From NCBI GenBank assembly GCA_963978545.1, contig OZ021731.1, forward strand, positions 58,577,242-58,641,241: a DNA stretch of 64,000 nt, given 5' to 3'. Source of the DNA: Linyphia triangularis (taxonomy: Eukaryota > Arthropoda > Arachnida > Araneae > Linyphiidae). Of this stretch, positions 58,024 to 64,000 are shown piece after piece. Both the position numbers and the translations under genes were made by a program. A model generated the notes under the pieces. The model saw nothing but the letters and a program-made list of their open reading frames with translations. It searched no databases and had not been told where the DNA came from. Position 1 is the first letter of the stretch. Each line of letters begins with the position of its first letter.

Positions 58024-58277
58024 TTCTTTGGGTTACTTGCACACAATGAACTAAATTGGTACTATTGGGAGGAATCCCCATAGCCAATCAGAACTTTTCA
58101 AGCTAGAGTTAATTCGGAATAATCTCATTTCATATTCTTGAGATACTTTATACTTCACTGCACTGAATTGAAATTAATTTTTATAAAACCTTTAGCTTGC
58201 CATGATTATACATGGGGTTTCCTCCCAACAATCCCAATTTAGTTCAGTTCATTATGTACAAGTAACCCAAAGAAAGG
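58024..58277. mobile_element. Short inverted-repeat element (MITE-like)
   Basis: The left arm (58024-58081) starts TTCTTTGGGTTACTTGCACA and the right arm (58212-58277) is its reverse complement with a few changes and one 5-base gap, ending GTAACCCAAAGAAA. The loop of about 130 bp is AT-rich. No clear duplication flanks it. Confidence 0.75.
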
Positions 58278-59182
58278 TAGGATCCACTAGACCCACAACC
58301 AAATTCAACTTTCGTTTTTTATGAGTAAGGACTCAATATTTTCAGCCTTGTGGAAGGCTCAATTTCTTGCATGACGCCATCAAAAAGTTTTCAAATAGGT
58401 AGCAAAGTAAAAAGCATTCCAAATATTAACCAAAACCTAATAATTCCAAACTTATAAAGTCTTCTCTCTTCGTATCATTTAAACTAATTTCACAAGAAAA
58501 TTACTTTTTATACAACACCAACCATACTACCAACACCAATAAAACACCAACCATACTACATGATTACATTAGTAAACAAAGCCCTGAATTTCCGGTCACT
58601 TTACAAAAATTGCATAGCGTGTGCCCAGCGCGTGCGTAACACCAGTTAACCAAATGGAAGAAAGAAAGAAGAAAAAAAATTCCAACCCAACAATTAAAAT
58701 CCCGAAATCACAAATGAATGGACGGAGGGAAGCATTGACGAAGCTTTCCTTTTTTTCTTTTTTCGTAATGATACCTGCAGTAGTTGGGAAAAGAGACATT
58801 TTTACCATTTAGCTGCTTGCTTGGGCCAAGTGTCACGCTTTGGAAGATGGGGAAGAGGGTTGCCGGGATCGTTGGCGCGGCCCGGCAGAGAATGTCGCCA
58901 AATGAACGATCGCTGTTTTAAATGGTTGTACAAGATGACAGATTTGGTAATTAAACATAACTTTAGTAATTATTTTATGTTGTTTGCAATTTTCATTCGT
59001 AATTGTTGTTGTGGGTGTAAACACTTAATCGCTAACTTAAATTTTGAATTAAGTACCCATTTTTCAAAGTGTACTAATCACAAATAGGTAATTACTATTT
59101 TCGACAATTGTTATTTTGAGTTAAAATATCTTAATTCGGTAATATTCTACACTGTGTCTCAATCATCAGAATATTATTTTAG
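58278..59182. other. AT-rich sequence upstream of the exon
   Basis: Frames of 60-88 codons on both strands between 58596 and 59087 show no recognised domain. A direct repeat ACACCAACCATACTAC occurs near 58516 and 58546. 59090-59180 leads into the acceptor of the exon at 59183. Confidence 0.35.
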
Positions 59183-59396
59183 AGATACATACTATCCCGT
59201 CGACTCTTGGTGAACTTTTTGTTGGAGGCCACCTGCCTAACTCGGATGTATGGTTTGACTCAAATCAGGATAGGGGCCTTGCCATTGAATGCCTCAAGCG
59301 AATGAATTGGGCATGCATCCAGTCCGATCATTTCGATGTACTGAAGGAATCCATTTGGCGAACTTTTTGTTTCCCCAACGATCGACAGGATAAAAC
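59183..59396 (+). CDS. Internal coding exon of an unrecognised protein gene
   Basis: The exon is bounded by AATATTATTTTAG (acceptor, weak pyrimidine tract) and AAAAC followed by GTAAGTACC, a near-ideal donor. One frame is open across all 214 nt: two bases, 70 codons, two bases (phase 1 entry, phase 2 exit). The product includes TIPSTLGELFVGGHLPNSDV, WFDSNQDRGLAIECLKRMNW and ACIQSDHFDVLKESIWRTFC, then FPNDRQDK. Composition is that of a folded soluble protein, with three cysteines and three tryptophans, no membrane segment or signal. Base use differs clearly from the flanks (balanced, not AT-rich). The other two frames are closed. The C-terminal half reads as helical and is loosely reminiscent of BACK-type helical repeats, but I do not claim that. 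No neighbouring exon in phase was found, so introns on both sides exceed several kb or the exon is a gene relic. Confidence 0.7.
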
Positions 59397-59989
59397 GTAA
59401 GTACCATTTTAATTTTAAGTATAGTATTTACTTTGACTATATCTTAAACTAGTTGTATTGTGATGGTATAGTAATAAGTGTATATTCCTAGCTATATAAA
59501 AAAAAATCTTATTTATGATTTCGCAAATGATGCTTCAAATATAACAGTTAATTATATTTTTTCTTTTTTGGCATAAAACTTCATTAAAAACTTTTACGAT
59601 AAGAAAGGTTCAGTCTCTAAAATCAACTTTATTTGACTATAGAGTCATATAAATCTCTAAAATACACATTTAAATACTTATAAGTTCTTAAATTCATATA
59701 TCCTTAAATTACCATTTCGAAAATTTGAACGGATTCTTATAATTTCCCCCTGATCTCAGTCGTACATATGCACAATTTTATTACGACCTTTTAATTAATA
59801 AAGGTTATATTAATTCCTATATCCAGATAGCCCTAACTTTAATTTAAAAAACCTTCAAAAATATATACAAATATAACTCATTAATATAAATTAAAAATCA
59901 AGATTTCATAACTTATGGAAATTCAACATCGATTGCAGCAGTATTTACTTTTCATAAAAACAACCTACAAATCTTTTTTATTTCCACCT
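59397..59989. other. Probable intron sequence after the exon
   Basis: Starts with the GTAAGTACC donor and is very AT-rich, as expected of an intron. No acceptor-bounded coding block follows within it. Confidence 0.45.
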
Positions 59990-60172
59990 GACGACTGCGA
60001 GGTTAGCGCTCTGGCCTTGCATGCCAAAGGTGCCGGGTTCGAATCATGGAGTTAAGCATGGATGTTTGTTGCGGTTCAGAATTCACGTTAAGTTGTAGAT
60101 CCCGGTCTGAATAGCCGTTATAGTGCACAAAAATAGGTCTTTGACCGTACAAACCAATCAACCAACTTTCTT
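59990..60172 (+). repeat. SINE family B, copy 6, well preserved
   Basis: Plus-strand copy with the clearest head: GAGGTTAGCGCTCTGGCC (A-box side), TGCATGCCAAAGGTGCCG and B box GGGTTCGAATC. It then continues with AGCATGGATGTTTGTTGCGG and AGTTGTAGATCCCGGTCTG and ends CAAACCAATCAACCAAC. It lies in the presumed intron after the exon at 59183. Confidence 0.85.
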
Positions 60173-62698
60173 ATTTCTATCGTATCTAAACCGGTTATTC
60201 TCATTTTCGCCAAGAGTAAGGATACATCGCCAAATATGCCGCCCCTCACCGACTGCTCCAAAGTAATCCACATCCCATCCCTAACTACATTTGGACTCTC
60301 TCCCAATTATGCGGAGCTGAGGCATTATGTTAGAGAGAGAATTCTTTCCGGGCGTGGCCATGGGGAAAAAAAAACACAATCTGAAACATCACTAGAGCTA
60401 ACGGATGATGATACAAAGAGCCAACGGATAATCGCGAGATCTTTAACTGAAAAATAAAATGTAGTGTTGATGTACCCAGAATAGCATTGGCACCCTTTCC
60501 TGTGGGGAGGACGACAGTTTTATTGAGCGCAGTTTTATGGGTTTGTGTGTGAGACACTGGGGTTCTTTGAAATGTTGGATAAAAGACCTGCTTTCTCTTG
60601 CTTGATAGTTGTCTTGTGATGCTGGAGCCTGGATATCTCTGGAGGTATTGGAGCGCTTGATTGAGGAATGTTTTTAAATGGTTTTTGTAGAAGACTCTAT
60701 TATTGACTTGCTGCCTGTTGCGAGTGTTTGCACGTTTCTCACATTCTAGATGTAAATGCGGGGATAATCTTCTTGAGAGATATTCCGGGAGGTGATCTTG
60801 AAGTTCACACTGTTTAGTTGTACATGCAGTGTTTATTCCCTCCACCGTATCCATAGAAACCCACGCTAAGTGCGGATTGTGCTCTCCAATCTAATATTCA
60901 TCACTCTTGATCAGGAGTACGCCTGATTTCGGAATATTCCTGAACTAATGTTTTTATAAGAAATAATTAACTAAAGTAATTTCCGTGGGAATTGTCTTGG
61001 TTACTTTACCTTGAGTCGCTACTACTAATGTAATATTCTATATACTGTATTCCGAAACTTGACCATTTCGTAAAGAAACAGCAGATCAACCTGAACTGAA
61101 GTGGAAAAAGAATAGTTAAGTAAACTAGTTTTCAAGGATATTGTTTTACTTATTTGACCTTGAGCCGCCAGGACTAATGTAATGTTTCAATATAGTATAA
61201 CGCAACTAATGTAAAAGAAAGATCCATTCCTTACATATTAACATCATCTAGCCATATGCGTTAAAAAAATCAGCTTAAGAAGAACTTTCTCTTGTTTTTT
61301 CTTAATGTTAAACTCACGGCTAAAGTTCTATGCACCGGCAAACGATGATGCTGAGCTGTCAACCGTCAATATAGTTGAAGTTCGACAAAAATGAGGCGTG
61401 GAAGGTTCTCCATAATGATATGTTGCTTCTCAGAAAACACTGACCAGTAGACGAGATCTTGACCCACGTGTTTCCAATATTTCAACCCACACAAATAGCA
61501 CACTCCTAACTCCTTGTTGAGGTAAGAATCCAATGCATCCTTTTTACAGGTGTGAAAAGGAAGCTAAAAGGCACCTAATTATATTAGCTTGTGTTTATCT
61601 TTGTGAGAAAATAATGGAGCATTTGGAAAAAGGCGATTGAGTTGTGGAAAAACTGCTTTTGTGGGTGGTTTAAAACTTTTTAGAAAAAAGATGTCATCTA
61701 ATTGGTCTTTTCTGAGAGTATCCCTGCTGTACTTTTCTGTGGCAGATTTTGAGTTATGTTCTGGATATAACATCTTTTTCATGGTATAGAAGATACTGTG
61801 GTGCTCTAGAGTCTTGACTTATGTTTTAGAGGTTTTAGTTTCGAATTTCAAGTGAACCTTGATGGCATTGTCAGTTTTTGGTTCGTCCATGGAACTAAAA
61901 TTTAAAGAGATTGTGTCCGATTAACGTATCTATGATAAAAGAAAACCTGTTGTGCGATTCTGTAAAAATACTTTTGAATAATGTTATTACCTCTGTTAAT
62001 TTTGGGAATCATTTTTAAACGAAATTTCGGCACTTTTTTTCGTTAGACAAAGCTCTGTGGCGACATGGAAAGATAATCCAAATACACTCCAAAACCAAAA
62101 TGAGCTATTTTGTAGCTTGTTTTTAAAATTGTAATAAGAGGTTTTATCCAATCAGGGTAATGAAACGATAGCGCCATAGGGAAATGAAAGCCAACTAGAA
62201 AAATATCATAAGTGATATGGGTATAACTAAAAAATACTGAAAATCACGTGTAAATTGTTTTATGTTGTTTACGAATATTTCATATAGAAGATGCAATGGC
62301 GTCGAATGCTCGTAAAAGTCTCGCCAAATGTACATTTTTTCAATCCCAGCTTTTACTTAAAATTTTCGCATGCAACAAACATCAATTCACAATGAAATTT
62401 AATTTTAAAAAATGCACGCGACAACCGTAAAGAGAACAAATAATTATTTACTGATATTAATTAAAAAATTTACAATCTTAGATGAATTTTTTAATCAAAA
62501 ACTGAACCCGGATATTCATTTCAAAAGGTTTTAGCTGTACGAAGGTAGATATGATTTCAAAATGTTTTAACTATACGGGAGGTTGACTTGCGGAAGTAAT
62601 ATATCATACCCAATATCGATGTGCAATCGTATTTAGAATAGACATTAAGATGAAGATTCAAAACAGTTTTTTCGATCCTTACTTCGAGCTCGAGTGAT
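60173..62698. other. Mixed sequence, longest open frame of the window, no recognised gene
   Basis: The minus strand holds a 174-codon frame (60330-60854; in part HLPEYLSRRLSPHLHLECEK and NHLKTFLNQALQYLQRYPGS). It is rich in T, Q, S, N, H with few small hydrophobics, matches no family I know, and its C-terminal third runs into AT-rich sequence. No acceptor or donor frames it. It may be a relic of a mobile element or chance. The rest to 62698 is AT-rich with scattered frames of about 60 codons. Confidence 0.3.
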
Positions 62699-62702
62699 TT
62701 AA

Positions 62703-63952
62703 CCTTTAACTGCTGTAAGCGGTCTGACAGACAGCGAGTCATTTTTTGTGGAATACTTCCACCCCTTAAAATCTCGCATCTTTGACTTTTATATTAATTT
62801 TTCTGATAGTATGTTTCTTAAACTTTAAACTGATGTTCACCAATTTGTTTGGCGTAGTATAGACCATGTGTAGCTCTTGCGCCAAAAACCTCAAAACACC
62901 CAACCACAGTAGTTAAAGGTTAAAAGGAGATTGACCATGACTTTGAACAAAAAGTTCAAAATAAGATGTTTTTCCACTTATTTCTAAATTCTAATACCCC
63001 CCGCGTAATAAGAAGAACCATTTTTAATGTCTTCCCTCAACAATTTCGATTTACTTGTACATAGGGCCAAGCTGTACCAGATAAACGCTATTATAAATAC
63101 TTCAGCAGAACGACATTAAATATGGTTATTGAACATCAGGAGCTCAAATGAAGAGTAAACTGGTGTTTTCAAATGCTTCACATTAGCTTCCATTTGTTTG
63201 TAGTGGAGAAATTTTCCAAACTAATGCTGTCATCCAATCAAACTGAAATTTGCTAGGTAAACTCGTTATCGATGACAATGCATTTTACCAAGTTTTGGGG
63301 ACTGTCACTAAGAGACAGCTTTTACACACATTTCTATTACCGTACATCATGTCTAGGTACCAAGCCATATTCAAGCTTGTGCAATTTGGACAACAATCTG
63401 CTTTGTATCGGTCAAGTATTACCTCGATTGGATGAAGGCAAGTGGGTTAATTAGCCTTCTGCAAATTTGCAAACAAACACACAAACAAAATAAAAGTTAA
63501 TTTACCGGATTTAAAGTAACAACATTTCAATTCCTTCTCATTAGCAAAAAAAAACTGAAAAAAGAACATGTAAAATCTCAATTGAGCGTCTGAGAAGCAA
63601 AGGGGTCTAAGTGACTTTTCTTAAATTTTGAGAAAATACACTTTAAAGTTTCTTGTTTATATTAAATTTGTATGAAAATTATTTGTTGTTCAAATACTAA
63701 CCTCTTGGATGAAGATATCACTAGTTTTCACAGAACTTAACCTTTACTGCTGTGGTTGGGTGATTTGAAGTTTTTGGTTCAAGGGCAGCAAGTGATCCAT
63801 ATGCCCCAAACAAATTGGTGAGGATCAATTTAAAGTTGAAACATAGTATCAGAAAAATTAATGTAAAATTCAGATATGAAATATTTTAGGGGGTGGAAGC
63901 ATTCCAAAAAAAATGACTCGCGGTCTGACAGACCGCATGCATTAGTCAAAGG
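62703..63952. mobile_element. TTAA-flanked piggyBac-like element with long inverted arms
   Basis: TTAA flanks both sides (62699-62702, 63953-63956). The left end CCTTTAACTGC and right end (complement CCTTTGACTAATGC) open inverted arms that pair over about 220 bp (62703-62925 and 63735-63952). Shared words are GCGAGTCATTTTTT, TTCCACCCC, TTAATTTTTCTGAT and CACCAATTTGTTTGG. The right end carries a perfect palindrome GCGGTCTGACAGACCGC (63920-63936). The 800-bp middle has no transposase frame and contains a family C segment. The target and end sequence point to piggyBac; the long arms are unusual for it. Confidence 0.75.
63228..63482 (+). repeat. Interspersed repeat family C, longest copy
   Basis: CAATCAAACTGAAATTTGC, CGTTATCGATGACAATGCAT, AGTTTTGGGGACTGTCACTA and, at the end, GGCAAGTGGGTTAATTAGCC. 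It lies in the middle of the TTAA-flanked element. The plus-strand frames of 60-61 codons here are repeat sequence. Confidence 0.65.
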
Positions 63953-63956
63953 TTAA

Positions 63957-64000
63957 TATCAATAAGAAACTTTAAAGTGTATTTCCCCAAAAGTTAAGAA
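63957..64000. repeat. Inverted partial copy of 63610-63660 at the window edge
   Basis: AAGAAACTTTAAAGTGTATT here is the reverse complement of AATACACTTTAAAGTTTCTT near 63637. It lies outside the TTAA border, so the flank of the element repeats a piece of its interior. The feature runs off the window. Confidence 0.6.

Noticed and set aside
60330..60854. Longest open frame of the window (174 codons, minus strand)
   Set aside because: No domain, biased composition (T, Q, S, N, H), no splice borders, and its C-terminal part runs into simple sequence. It is described within the region entry but not called a gene.

Overview
This is an AT-rich, gene-poor stretch of eukaryotic, animal-type nuclear DNA. 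The signs are spliceosomal-style exon borders, tRNA-derived SINEs with target-site duplications, Helitrons, hAT and piggyBac elements, long A/T homopolymers, and no open frame above 174 codons. The repeat types fit an invertebrate, most likely an arthropod. I cannot name the species from the sequence alone.

No complete gene is visible. The best evidence for host coding sequence is one internal exon (59183-59396, + strand, 70 codons, clean acceptor and donor). Next is a CpG-dense block with a possible short first coding exon and a perfect donor (44309-44490, + strand). Weaker exon candidates lie at 10246-10328, 23534-23623 and, on the minus strand, 20647-21039. Most of the window may therefore be intron or intergenic DNA, but the sequence does not show whether these pieces belong to one gene.

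Most of what can be read is mobile DNA, much of it nested. From left to right: SINE family A (426-606); a small inverted-repeat element (1039-1377); repeat family E fragments; a palindromic element split by a deleted hAT element with perfect 8-bp duplications (10988-11940); a Helitron filled with ~149-bp tandem units (12364-13716); SINE A inside a local tandem repeat (14 kb); two SINE B copies head to tail (24.3-24.65 kb); a short hAT MITE (27859-28128); a piggyBac-type element with TTAA flanks (29490-30219); a four-unit minisatellite followed by a long hairpin (30.7-31.95 kb); a 2.3-kb hAT with a transposase N-terminal remnant (35337-37677); a fold-back element (37987-38730) and its relative (42520-44146), the latter split by family E; a second Helitron (40710-41478); more SINEs and family E (49-55 kb); a second copy of the 11-kb hAT, with transposase C-terminus, on the minus strand (55734-56338); a local duplication (56.3/57.3 kb); a short inverted-repeat element (58 kb); and a TTAA-flanked piggyBac-like element with long inverted arms at the right edge (62703-63952).

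Nothing here amounts to a new molecular system that I can defend. The most informative items are the nested insertions, which give relative ages, the near-perfect 250-bp-arm hairpin, the Helitron tandem array, the 5'-truncated SINEs starting at the B box, and the orphan exon.
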